The notes beneath the pieces were generated by a model. It was given only the letters and a program-made list of their open reading frames with translations, searched no databases and was not told the DNA's origin. The position numbers and the translations under genes were made by a program. A stretch of 5,154 nt of DNA from Planctomycetota bacterium (GTDB lineage: Bacteria; Planctomycetota; Phycisphaerae; Phycisphaerales; Phycisphaeraceae): positions 1 through 5,154 of the forward strand of contig JAJUHR010000152.1 of assembly GCA_029267795.1 (NCBI GenBank), read 5' to 3'. The number at the start of each line of letters is the position of its first letter. Position 1 is the stretch's first letter. Of the stretch, positions 1 to 5,154 are shown in pieces.

Positions 1-270
1 GGCGTGGGCGCGGGGCAGATGGACCGCGTGGGGGCGTGTGGGATCGCGGTGGCGAAAGCGAACGCCGGTGGAGTGAACCGCGCTCAGGGGGCGGTAGCGG
101 CTTCAGACGCGTTTTTCCCTTTCCGGGACGGGCCGGACGTGCTGATCGCCGCTGGGGTCAAGGCGATCGTGCAGCCGGGCGGGTCCAAACAGGACGATCA
201 GACGATCGCCGCGTGCAACGAAGGGCGGGTGACCCTGCTGTTCACCGGCCGACGCCATTTCAGGCATTGA
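1..270 (+). CDS. purH: PurH, bifunctional AICAR formyltransferase / IMP cyclohydrolase, C-terminal fragment (5' end outside window)
   Basis: PurH catalyses the last two steps of de novo purine synthesis: formylation of AICAR with 10-formyl-THF, then cyclisation of FAICAR to IMP in the cytoplasm. Only the last 89 codons are present, and the frame is open from base 1, so the real start lies to the left. Seen in the sequence: GVGAGQMDRV at the fragment start, ASDAFFPFRDG at about 100-132, a QPGGS turn at about 172-186, and the family's characteristic RHFRH carboxy-terminus just before the TGA at 268-270. These are hallmarks of the AICAR transformylase domain, so the C-terminus is complete and intact. 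The cyclohydrolase half is outside the window and cannot be judged. The gene is convergent with the yggS-like gene across a hairpin-rich gap. GTG at position 4 is an internal valine, not a start. Confidence 0.96.
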   Translation, partial: GVGAGQMDRVGACGIAVAKANAGGVNRAQGAVAASDAFFPFRDGPDVLIAAGVKAIVQPGGSKQDDQTIAACNEGRVTLLFTGRRHFRH

Positions 271-349
271 AGCGACCATCCAACCGATCGGACCGGGTCT
301 GCGGCTGTGCGTTTCTCGTTTGGGCACGGCGTTCCCAGGGGCTTGGGTG

Positions 350-378
350 GCTGGGGCAGAGCGCTGCGATGCCCCGGC
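350..378 (+). repeat. Hairpin A: 9-bp stem with GAGCGCTGCGA loop
   Basis: The arm GCTGGGGCA (350-358) pairs with TGCCCCGGC (370-378), with eight Watson-Crick pairs and one T-G wobble. It encloses the 11-base loop GAGCGCTGCGA. On the opposite strand, hairpin B (393-419) has nearly the same loop (GAGCGAAGCGA) and a stem that starts CTG in both. A and B are inverted with respect to each other and separated by 14 bases (379-392). This looks like one member of a dispersed hairpin family in which loop and shape are kept and the stem sequence drifts. A function as terminator or as RNA or DNA structure is not shown. Confidence 0.6.
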
Positions 379-392
379 ACCCCCATAATTCG

Positions 393-419
393 CTGTGGTG
401 TCGCTTCGCTCCACCACAG
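393..419 (-). repeat. Hairpin B: perfect 8-bp stem with GAGCGAAGCGA loop (minus-strand reading)
   Basis: Read on the minus strand, CTGTGGTG (419-412) pairs perfectly with CACCACAG (400-393) around the loop GAGCGAAGCGA (411-401). Compared with hairpin A, pairs 4, 7 and 8 of the stem differ on both sides yet still pair (G-C to T-A, C-G to T-A, A-T to G-C), while the loop differs at only two central bases. Minus-strand translation through it gives a VVERSDTT-like peptide. From memory, this string turns up in spurious planctomycete hypothetical proteins, which would fit a common intergenic repeat. Confidence 0.62.
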
Positions 420-481
420 TCAGCCAGAGCCTCATCGCGAAGATATCCAAGCGAAAATTCTAAGAGCCAGTTTCATAACCC

Positions 482-516
482 CCCTCTCCCGAGTCGGGAG
501 AGGGTTGGGGTCAGGG
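482..516 (+). repeat. Hairpin C: CCCTCTCCC palindrome with GGGGTcAGGG tail
   Basis: CCCTCTCCC (482-490) pairs with GGGAGAGGG (496-504) around GAGTC; formally the arms extend to 11 bases each around a single base. The stem is followed by TTGGGGTCAGGG (505-516). The same organisation, reversed, occurs in hairpin D. Palindromes of the CCCTCTCCC...GGGAGAGGG type with a nearby GGGTGAGGG are widespread intergenic repeats in GC-rich bacteria. It lies about 210 bases beyond the purH stop. A T7 run sits 24 bases past the stem, too far for a classical intrinsic terminator. Confidence 0.6.
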
Positions 517-565
517 ATGGACGAGTGATTTTTTTGGATATTGGGGCTGTTTTTCGGGGGTTTCA

Positions 566-599
566 CCCCTCACCCGGCCTCTCCCCTCGAGGGGAGAGG
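566..599 (-). repeat. Hairpin D: 22-base perfect palindrome CCTCTCCCCTC/GAGGGGAGAGG with GGGTGAGGG tail
   Basis: CCTCTCCCCTC (578-588) is followed directly by its exact reverse complement at 589-599. On the minus strand the palindrome is followed by CCGGGTGAGGGG (577-566). The unit is a second copy of hairpin C in inverted orientation, with the two tails facing each other. It starts about 38 bases past the stop of the yggS-like gene on that gene's strand, which suits a transcription end or an mRNA 3'-protecting structure, but no U-run follows. A further small GGGG/CCCC hairpin (557-569) overlaps the tail. Confidence 0.6.
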
Positions 600-636
600 G
601 GTTTCGAGACTGGTTCTAAGCCGCGCCTTGATGCGG

Positions 637-1425
637 TCAGGTCGAGCTTTCGCCGAACAAAGCTCGGCCGATGCGGACGACGTTGGCGCCTTCCTGGATG
701 GCGACCTCGAAATCGTCGGACATCCCCATGGAAAGGATGTTGAAGGTGGCGCCGCCGATGCCGGCCTGGCGGACTTCCTGGAAGATCTCCGCGGTGCGAG
801 CGAAGGTGGGCCGGGCGTCTTCGGGCTTGTCCACGCGCGGGGCCATCGTCATCAGGCCCCGCAAGCGGAGATTGATCATGGAGTCGATCTGCTCGGCCAG
901 GTGGATGACGGCCGGGGCCGCGACGCCGAACTTGCCCAGCTCCCCGCTGACGTTGACCTGGATGAGCACGTCGATGACTCGGTCGCAGTGGGAGCCGAAG
1001 GCGTGCAGGTCTTCAGCGAGGCGGAGGCTGTCGACGCTGTGGATCAGCTGGACCAGCGGGACGACTTGGCGGATCTTGTTTCGCTGCAGGTGCCCGATCA
1101 TGTGCCAACGGACCTGCGGAGCGGGCGATCCGGCGTTGGAGTTCGCTTTGGCAGCGGCCCCCGCCAGCGTGCGTTTGCGGGAGAGGAACTCCTCCAGGGC
1201 GTGGACGCGCTGGCTCAGTTGCTGCACTTGGTTCTCGCCGAAATCGGCGTGACCCCACTCCACGAGCATGCGGATCTGGTCGGGGCTGGCGGTTTTGGTG
1301 ACGGCCACGAGCGCCACGGAACCGGCCGGGCGTCCGGAAACCTCGGCGGCGCGGGCGATGCGGTCGGTGACGCGCCGGTAGGCCTCACGAAGCTGTTGCG
1401 GACCGGCCGTGCGGGCGGGAATCAT
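637..1425 (-). CDS. yggS: YggS/PLPBP-family pyridoxal-phosphate-binding protein
   Basis: This 262-residue single-domain protein has the fold-type III alanine-racemase-like TIM barrel. The family (E. coli YggS, PipY, human PLPBP) binds PLP and takes part in vitamin B6 and amino-acid homeostasis; no firm enzymatic reaction is known. Seen: LVAVTKT with the PLP-lysine K44, DFGENQVQ (61-68), WHMIGHLQRNK (107-117), HSVDS (129-133), QVNVSGE (156-162), LRGLMTMAP (188-196), SMGMSDDFEVAI (232-243) and VRIGRALFG (250-258), all in family order. The protein is longer than E. coli YggS, mostly because of a roughly 25-residue Ala-rich insertion at about 81-105. The ATG at 1423-1425 places the usual N-terminal helix correctly, although no clear Shine-Dalgarno precedes it. 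The gene starts 18 bases after the dedA-like stop, so the two are probably co-transcribed. Confidence 0.95.
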   Translation of the reverse strand: MIPARTAGPQQLREAYRRVTDRIARAAEVSGRPAGSVALVAVTKTASPDQIRMLVEWGHADFGENQVQQLSQRVHALEEFLSRKRTLAGAAAKANSNAGSPAPQVRWHMIGHLQRNKIRQVVPLVQLIHSVDSLRLAEDLHAFGSHCDRVIDVLIQVNVSGELGKFGVAAPAVIHLAEQIDSMINLRLRGLMTMAPRVDKPEDARPTFARTAEIFQEVRQAGIGGATFNILSMGMSDDFEVAIQEGANVVRIGRALFGESST

Positions 1426-1443
1426 GCCCCGAAGGATAGGGAA

Positions 1444-2040
1444 TTAACTGACCGACGCAAGCTTCTGACGGCGGTTGGTCCGCAGCAGAACCACCAGGCA
1501 CGCCAGCAGCACGACGCCACCCGCCAGCGCCAACTGCCCCCAGAACGACCAGTGCCGCACGCGGTCGATGTGATCGGCGAAGTGCCAAGCGAGCAGGACC
1601 CAGACGGGCACGGAGATCAGGGCGGCCAGGCCGTCAAACGCCAGCAGCTTCCAAAACGGGATTTTGAACACGCCGGCGCTGAAATACAGCGGCGCCCGCA
1701 GGCCCGGGAGGAATCGGGCGGCAAAGAGCGTCTTGCCCCCGTGGTTGTGGTAGGCCAGCTCCGCACGGGCGAGCAGGCGAGGGCTTAGGTAGCGCCGCAG
1801 CAGGGGCAGCCGCTGAACGTGGTGGCCGTACCGCCTCCCAAAGGAGTAAATCAAAATATCGGAGCCCAGGACTGCCACGAAAGCGATCGGGATCATGATC
1901 GCGATATCCGCCTTGCCGATGCCGCACCAGTAGCCGCCCAGGAGCAGGGGCAGGTCCTCAGCGATCGGGGCACCCATACCGCTGGCGAGCAACAAGACCA
2001 CGACGCAAACATACGGGAGGTGTTCCAAGAGCGTGATCAT
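1444..2040 (-). CDS. DedA-family integral membrane protein (SNARE-associated/VTT domain)
   Basis: This 198-residue, strongly hydrophobic protein has likely membrane segments near 9-27, 30-40, 45-66, 104-123 (re-entrant-like), 128-154 and 166-187. DedA proteins sit in the inner membrane. They are linked to proton-motive force, cell division and drug tolerance, and some members are implicated in flipping undecaprenyl phosphate or phosphatidylethanolamine. Family signatures seen: GAPIAEDLPLLLGG (23-36) with acidic E28 and D29, GSDILIYSFGRRYG (59-72) with D61, and AARFLPGLRAPLYFSAG (107-123) carrying R109 and R115, which match the essential arginines of E. coli DedA proteins. Length is normal for the family, with no signal peptide. 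The start at 2038-2040 fits an N-terminus leading directly into the first membrane segment; AGG lies a few bases upstream. Substrate cannot be told from sequence. Confidence 0.93.
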   Translation of the reverse strand: MITLLEHLPYVCVVVLLLASGMGAPIAEDLPLLLGGYWCGIGKADIAIMIPIAFVAVLGSDILIYSFGRRYGHHVQRLPLLRRYLSPRLLARAELAYHNHGGKTLFAARFLPGLRAPLYFSAGVFKIPFWKLLAFDGLAALISVPVWVLLAWHFADHIDRVRHWSFWGQLALAGGVVLLACLVVLLRTNRRQKLASVS

Positions 2041-2069
2041 AGCAGCCTGAATTCCGCCAGCCTACCAGA

Positions 2070-2086
2070 TTGGTTTATGAAACCAA
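2070..2086. repeat. Perfect 7-bp inverted repeat TTGGTTT-ATG-AAACCAA
   Basis: TTGGTTT (2070-2076) and AAACCAA (2080-2086) are exact reverse complements around three bases. The repeat lies in the 111-base gap between the cca stop and the dedA-like start, about 30 bases upstream of the latter. It is AT-rich compared with its surroundings. It could be an operator for dedA-yggS or a weak structure ending cca transcription. There is no U-run and no convincing -35/-10 pair, so neither role is established. Confidence 0.4.
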
Positions 2087-2151
2087 GTCGATCGACGCTG
2101 TGAATGGTCTGTTGATTTGTTACGCTCGTTCAGCGCGAATGGCTCACACGT

Positions 2152-3495
2152 TCATGCCCGGCGGCGAACCCATTCCAAGGCCTGATCGCGGCTGGTGATC
2201 CGCCCTTCCAACTGGGCGTCGTAGACCTCGTCCAATAATCGGCGAAAACTCGGGCCGGGAATGAGCCCCAGAGCGATCAGATCGTCGCCGCTGAGGTAAG
2301 GGGCCGGATTGACTCCCTCTGCGGCAAGGGCTTGCGCTTCCGCGTGCAATGCAGGGATCAGGGCGGTGATCGCGGGGTGGTGGGCTGCAGCCTGGAGCAG
2401 CAGCTCGGCTTGATGCCATAACGAGTGCGCTAAAAGACGCTTACGCTTGGCCAGCGTCAGGCCGGCCCAGCCCAGGTTCGCACCCCAAATCGAAAGCGTC
2501 TTCTCCAAAGCCGATTCGTGGTCATTGCTGAGGACCAGTGCACTTCGCCAGCGGGCGACGATGGGCGGCAAATCGTCGGTGATGAACCGGGCGGCGGCTT
2601 GAGCGCAGCGCTGTTGAGGATCGGCAGCGGCAGCCGGGTCGGCCATTGGACGATCGGGCAGATCGCGCGGGAAAAAGTGCCGGTCGAGGAGCCACGCTGC
2701 TAGGAATGTGGAAAAGGTGACAGCTTCACTGGCGGGCTGAGCAGGTGAATCAGCCTGGGAGAGCCGATCTAACGTCAACAGCGGAACCTCCAGGTGATCC
2801 TCGTTAAAGACGGGGGCATCCAACAGAAGCTCCTGGATCAGGCGGGCCCCCAGTGCGGGACGCGGGCCAGTCAGGGTCCACATCACCTCCTGGCCGATGC
2901 GCTCGCGGCTGATCTTGCCGAGGTTGCAGGCCAGCGCCCGGATCGCGGCCGCGGTCTGGGGCTCGATCGCAAACCCCAGCCGGGCTGCGAAGCGTGCAGC
3001 ACGGAGCATCCGCAGGTAGTCCTCACCGAAGCGTTCCTGCGGGTTGCCGATGGCGCGGATCAGGCGGGCTTGCAGGTCGGCCCTGCCCCCGACGAAATCG
3101 ATGATGCGCTGCTCGGGCGCGGGGGCGAGCGGGTCCTCGAACAGCCCATTGACGGTGAAGTCCCGGCGCAGGGCGTCGTGCTGGGCGTCGGAAAACTCGA
3201 CGTGGGAGGGCCGGCGGCCGTCCTGATACCCCCACTCGGTGCGGAAGGTGGCGACCTCGATGGCGTGACCCGCGATGCGAACCAACACGACGCCGAATGC
3301 CTCACCGACGTAACGGCTCTGGCGGAACAGGCGGCGGACCTGCTCCGGACGGGCGCTGGTGGCGACGTCGTAATCCTTCGGCTGCAGGCCCAGCAGCGTG
3401 TCGCGGACGCACCCGCCGGCGAGATACGCCACGTGGCCGGCGTCGCGCAGGACACGGACGATCTGCACAGCGGCGTCACGTGCATCGCGGGGCAT
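2152..3495 (-). CDS. cca: CCA-adding tRNA nucleotidyltransferase (class II, PcnB/CCA superfamily)
   Basis: This 447-residue cytoplasmic enzyme most likely adds or repairs the 3'-CCA end of tRNA from CTP and ATP without a template. The N-terminal nucleotidyltransferase head shows AGGCVRDTLLG (26-36), the metal-binding DYD pair (D41, D43), EVATFR (80-85) and RRDFTVNGL (110-118). The neck has GEDYLRMLRAARFAARLGF (157-175), containing the EDxxR nucleotide-selecting motif (158-162), and SRERIGQE (196-203). The C-terminal body is helical and ends LSGDDLIALGL...LLDEVYDAQLEGRIT, typical of these enzymes. After DYD the segment reads VGEAFGVVLV, not the G-R/K-R-F signature of bacterial poly(A) polymerases, which favours CCA addition. 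No HD phosphohydrolase motif is apparent. The ATG at 3493-3495 fits the family start but lacks a clear Shine-Dalgarno. It lies 120 bases downstream of proS. CC-only or A-only activity cannot be excluded from sequence. Confidence 0.92.
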   Translation of the reverse strand: MPRDARDAAVQIVRVLRDAGHVAYLAGGCVRDTLLGLQPKDYDVATSARPEQVRRLFRQSRYVGEAFGVVLVRIAGHAIEVATFRTEWGYQDGRRPSHVEFSDAQHDALRRDFTVNGLFEDPLAPAPEQRIIDFVGGRADLQARLIRAIGNPQERFGEDYLRMLRAARFAARLGFAIEPQTAAAIRALACNLGKISRERIGQEVMWTLTGPRPALGARLIQELLLDAPVFNEDHLEVPLLTLDRLSQADSPAQPASEAVTFSTFLAAWLLDRHFFPRDLPDRPMADPAAAADPQQRCAQAAARFITDDLPPIVARWRSALVLSNDHESALEKTLSIWGANLGWAGLTLAKRKRLLAHSLWHQAELLLQAAAHHPAITALIPALHAEAQALAAEGVNPAPYLSGDDLIALGLIPGPSFRRLLDEVYDAQLEGRITSRDQALEWVRRRA

Positions 3496-3547
3496 GCGGA
3501 AAAGTGTAACGGAATTTGAGGACGCACCGCGGGGAGGGGCGCGGAGG

Positions 3548-3571
3548 ATGCGGCGGAAGACGCGGCGGAAG
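3548..3571. repeat. Two tandem copies of a 12-bp purine-rich unit
   Basis: ATGCGGCGGAAG (3548-3559) is followed directly by ACGCGGCGGAAG (3560-3571), 11 of 12 bases identical. It lies in the 120-base proS-cca gap, about 50 bases upstream of the cca start codon on the minus strand. The surrounding gap is unusually G-rich on the plus strand. No function is evident. Confidence 0.4.
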
Positions 3572-3574
3572 TAG

Positions 3575-3596
3575 CCGCGGGTGGAAAAACCCGTGG
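3575..3596 (-). terminator. Hairpin 20 bases after the proS stop; possible weak terminator or repeat
   Basis: On the plus strand CCGCGGGT (3575-3582) pairs with ACCCGTGG (3589-3596) around GGAAAA, with seven Watson-Crick pairs and one G-T pair. It begins 19 bases beyond the proS stop on the minus strand, where an intrinsic terminator would sit. No U-tract follows on that strand, so termination would be weak or would need another factor. The CCACGGGT/ACCCGCGG shape could equally be a member of a dispersed intergenic repeat. Confidence 0.35.
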
Positions 3597-3615
3597 TTGG
3601 CGGGCTGGGTGATTT

Positions 3616-5154
3616 TTACAGCGACCGCAGCAGCTCGACGGCGCGGGCAGCGGCGGAGTCGACGGGAACCCGCTCGTGCTCGGCAGCGGCGCGGGGCTTG
3701 ACCTCCACGTTGCCCTCAGCCAGGGCTTTGTCGCCGACGGTAATGCGCAGCGGGAACCCGATCAGGTCGGCGTCTTTGAATTTCACGCCGGGGCGTTCGT
3801 CGCGATCATCGATCAGCACGTCGAGGCCCGCCTGCTCGAGCTGGACGGCGAGTCGGTCGGCGGTCTCTTTCTGGGCGCCCTCGTACTTGATCGGGGTGAT
3901 GACCACAGCGTAGGGCGCGATCGACGTGGGCCAGATGATGCCGTTCTCGTCGTGACCCTTTTGCGGGCCTGACCGCTCGATCGCCGAGGCGAGGATGCGG
4001 TTGACCCCGATGCCGTAGCAGCCCATCAGCGGGGCCACGCGCTGGTTGCTTTCGTCCAGGACGGTGACGTTCAGAGCCTTGGTGTATTTGTCGCCGAGCT
4101 TGAACACGTGGCCGACCTCGATGCCGCGGGTGACGCGGAGTACCCCGCCGTCGTTCTTTGGCGACGGGTCGCCGTCGACCGCGTTGCGGATGTCCGCGAT
4201 GCAAAAGCCACAGCTGGTGTGAGACCTGAACCAATCAATGTCTCGGCCTTGATTCTGGAATAGGTCGCGCTTCCAGTGGAAATGTCGAACATGGTGGTCC
4301 GGCTTGTTGGCACCTGTTACCCAAAACTGATCTTGGGCGGCGTCAGGGTCTACTACGACCCACACTCTCTGCATCTCGTTCGCTATGTGCGGTCCGAGAA
4401 ATCCGACTGCAAAACCTTCTTTTTCAGCAATGCCTCCCTCAGCCAACGTCAACCGATCTCCGCAAAAGCTCCGTAACTTTGCTTCGTTAACCTGATGATC
4501 ACCGCGAACAACCGCGACAACCCAGTCGTATGACTGCCCCTGCGAGCCCATACCCTTGGTTGGCCCCTGATAGATCAAAGTTTTCAGGATGTTCGTCGGT
4601 TTCAGCTTTCCTCCGTTAAATTTAGGCCATGATGTACACAAGTCTTCAATCGACGAACAGGAGGGTGTGTAAACTTCCTCCAGATTTCCAGTCGGTTCCC
4701 TGTCTGGGATTGGTTCCGCGGCAACATAGGGACCTTTCGATAAAAATGCTGCTACGGCCCGCTCCCCGATCTCGCACTTCTCGACGTTGGCGGCGTAGTT
4801 GCCCTTGTCGGACTTGAGGATGATGTCTTCGCCGGTGGGCGATGGGACCATGAACTCGTGGGACGCCGAGCCCCCGATGGGGCCGGACTCGGCTTCGACG
4901 ACCTCGTACGGTAGACCGCAGCGGGAGAAGATGCGGCAGTAGGCGTCGTACTGCTTCTGGTAGGTTTCGCTTAGGCCCCCGGGGCCGTCGAGGCGCAGGT
5001 GGAAGGAGTACGCGTCCTTCATGAGGAACTCGCGTGAGCGCAGCACGCCGAAGCGCGGGCGGAACTCGTCGCGGAACTTGGCCTGGATCTGGTAGAGGGT
5101 CAGCGGCAGCTGCTTGTAGCTTTCGACGTAGGCGCCGACCAGCTCGGTGACGAC
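3616..5154 (-). CDS. proS: Prolyl-tRNA synthetase, bacterial type with insertion domain (5' end outside window)
   Basis: ProRS is a class II aminoacyl-tRNA synthetase that attaches proline to tRNA-Pro in the cytoplasm. The last 512 codons are present, and the frame is open at the right edge. Numbering from that edge: motif 2 FRDEFRPRFGVLRSREF at 27-43, GPIGGSASHEF at 91-101, an INS/editing domain at about 132-308 with RGDHQVNEAK (217-226), ADIRNAVDGDPSP, RGIEVGHVFKLG (about 343-354), motif 3 GCYGIGVNRILASAIE (378-393), and the anticodon-binding domain from IAPYAVVITP to the end, including DDRDERPGVKF. The INS domain marks the E. coli-like bacterial type, and length and order match it. The C-terminus is complete (TAA at 3616-3618). 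GTG at 5044-5046 lies inside motif 2 and is not the start. DNA at about 4201-4750 has far lower GC than the rest of the gene but remains in frame. Confidence 0.97.
   Translation of the reverse strand, partial: VVTELVGAYVESYKQLPLTLYQIQAKFRDEFRPRFGVLRSREFLMKDAYSFHLRLDGPGGLSETYQKQYDAYCRIFSRCGLPYEVVEAESGPIGGSASHEFMVPSPTGEDIILKSDKGNYAANVEKCEIGERAVAAFLSKGPYVAAEPIPDREPTGNLEEVYTPSCSSIEDLCTSWPKFNGGKLKPTNILKTLIYQGPTKGMGSQGQSYDWVVAVVRGDHQVNEAKLRSFCGDRLTLAEGGIAEKEGFAVGFLGPHIANEMQRVWVVVDPDAAQDQFWVTGANKPDHHVRHFHWKRDLFQNQGRDIDWFRSHTSCGFCIADIRNAVDGDPSPKNDGGVLRVTRGIEVGHVFKLGDKYTKALNVTVLDESNQRVAPLMGCYGIGVNRILASAIERSGPQKGHDENGIIWPTSIAPYAVVITPIKYEGAQKETADRLAVQLEQAGLDVLIDDRDERPGVKFKDADLIGFPLRITVGDKALAEGNVEVKPRAAAEHERVPVDSAAARAVELLRSL
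4201..4750 (-). other. Low-GC segment of proS coinciding with the INS (editing) domain
   Basis: Hand counting gives 280 G+C in 540 bases for 4201-4740 (52%). Single rows drop to 45% (4561-4680). Rows 4141-4200 and 4861-4920 on either side give 68% and 72%, and rows inside the 3' part of the gene give 65-73%. The segment encodes most of the insertion domain between motifs 2 and 3 and uses many A/T-ending codons, such as AAA, TTT, ACT and TAT, while flanking codons mostly end in G or C. The protein keeps family landmarks here (RGDHQVNEAK, GFLGP, TGANKPDHHVRHFHWKRDL), so the region is not decayed. Replacement of the domain by recombination is an inference. Confidence 0.65.

Larger units (their letters stand above)
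271..636. other. Non-coding convergent intergenic region rich in hairpins
   Basis: These 366 bases separate the ends of two convergent genes, purH and the yggS-like gene. No frame here resembles a known protein. Open frames do cross it on both strands, but they run through palindromes and into the flanking genes and look fortuitous. Four strong hairpins are present at 350-378, 393-419, 482-504 and 578-599, each annotated separately. There is also a T7 run at 529-535 and a small GGGG/CCCC hairpin at 557-569. Position and structure suggest bidirectional transcription termination together with dispersed repeats. No hairpin has a U-tract directly after it, so the terminator role is inferred. Confidence 0.75.

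Noticed and set aside
103..450. A 115-codon minus-strand open frame covering the purH end and hairpins A and B, including a VVERSDTT peptide
   Set aside because: It overlaps the purH C-terminus and translates a hairpin repeat. It looks like a spurious repeat-derived reading frame.
482..535. Hairpin C plus the T7 run as a standard rho-independent terminator for purH
   Set aside because: The T-run starts 24 bases after the stem and the hairpin is about 210 bases past the stop, so the canonical arrangement is not met.
350..599. A CRISPR array or tRNA/small RNA gene in the palindromic intergenic region
   Set aside because: There are no regularly spaced direct repeats with unique spacers, no cloverleaf, and the repeats are inverted pairs of two different kinds.
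36..743. A 235-codon plus-strand open frame from purH through the intergenic repeats into yggS
   Set aside because: It is out of frame with purH, crosses four hairpins and ends antisense to yggS. The Arg- and Gly-rich composition is typical of off-frame GC-rich DNA.
541..1788. A 415-codon open frame on the plus strand across the yggS-like and dedA-like genes
   Set aside because: It is antisense to two well-recognised genes, has a low-complexity composition rich in Asp, Gly, Ala and Gln, and has no family resemblance. Long antisense frames are expected in high-GC DNA.
2120..2140. A small CGCT/AGCG hairpin downstream of cca
   Set aside because: The stem is only four base pairs, which is expected by chance in this composition.
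2794..3519. A 241-codon plus-strand open frame opposite the CCA-transferase gene
   Set aside because: The minus strand carries clear nucleotidyltransferase motifs throughout. The plus-strand translation has no recognisable domain and is a shadow.
4201..4750. An inserted foreign gene or intein inside proS
   Set aside because: The segment aligns by motif to the normal INS domain (RGDHxxNExK, the GAN...H...W stretch), and the frame and expected length are kept. No intein splice motifs are seen.

Overview
The window looks like an ordinary housekeeping stretch of a high-GC bacterial chromosome. Hand-counted 60-base rows outside the unusual segments run at about 65-73% GC. The best guess for the source is Planctomycetota, possibly the Phycisphaerae. 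This rests on the look of the CCA-transferase, YggS and ProRS proteins and on intergenic hairpins with a GAGCGnnGCGA loop, not on a marker gene. I see no mobile element, CRISPR array, RNA gene, defence system or phage gene.

Layout: the plus strand carries only the last 89 codons of purH (1-270), the final enzyme of IMP synthesis. Next comes a 366-base non-coding region (271-636) between convergent genes, which holds four strong hairpins arranged as two inverted pairs. Everything after that lies on the minus strand, read from right to left: proS (prolyl-tRNA synthetase, cut by the right window edge), a CCA-adding tRNA nucleotidyltransferase, a DedA-family inner-membrane protein, and a YggS/PLPBP-type PLP-binding protein. 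The gaps are 120, 111 and 18 bases. The last pair is therefore probably co-transcribed, and the whole set could be one loose operon. proS and cca share a theme of tRNA maturation and charging. YggS belongs to vitamin B6 homeostasis and DedA to membrane lipid and proton-motive-force physiology, so any functional link to the other two is only positional.

Two things stand out. First, a sharply bounded segment inside proS of about 550 bases has about 52% GC against about 70% on both sides. It coincides with the insertion (editing) domain between catalytic motifs 2 and 3, which suggests a domain-level replacement. Second, the purH-yggS gap contains two hairpins that share an 11-base loop and have compensatory stem differences, plus two copies of a CCTCTCCC-type palindrome in opposite orientation. 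These look like dispersed repeat families resembling REP/BIME elements. No clearly new biological system is visible here.
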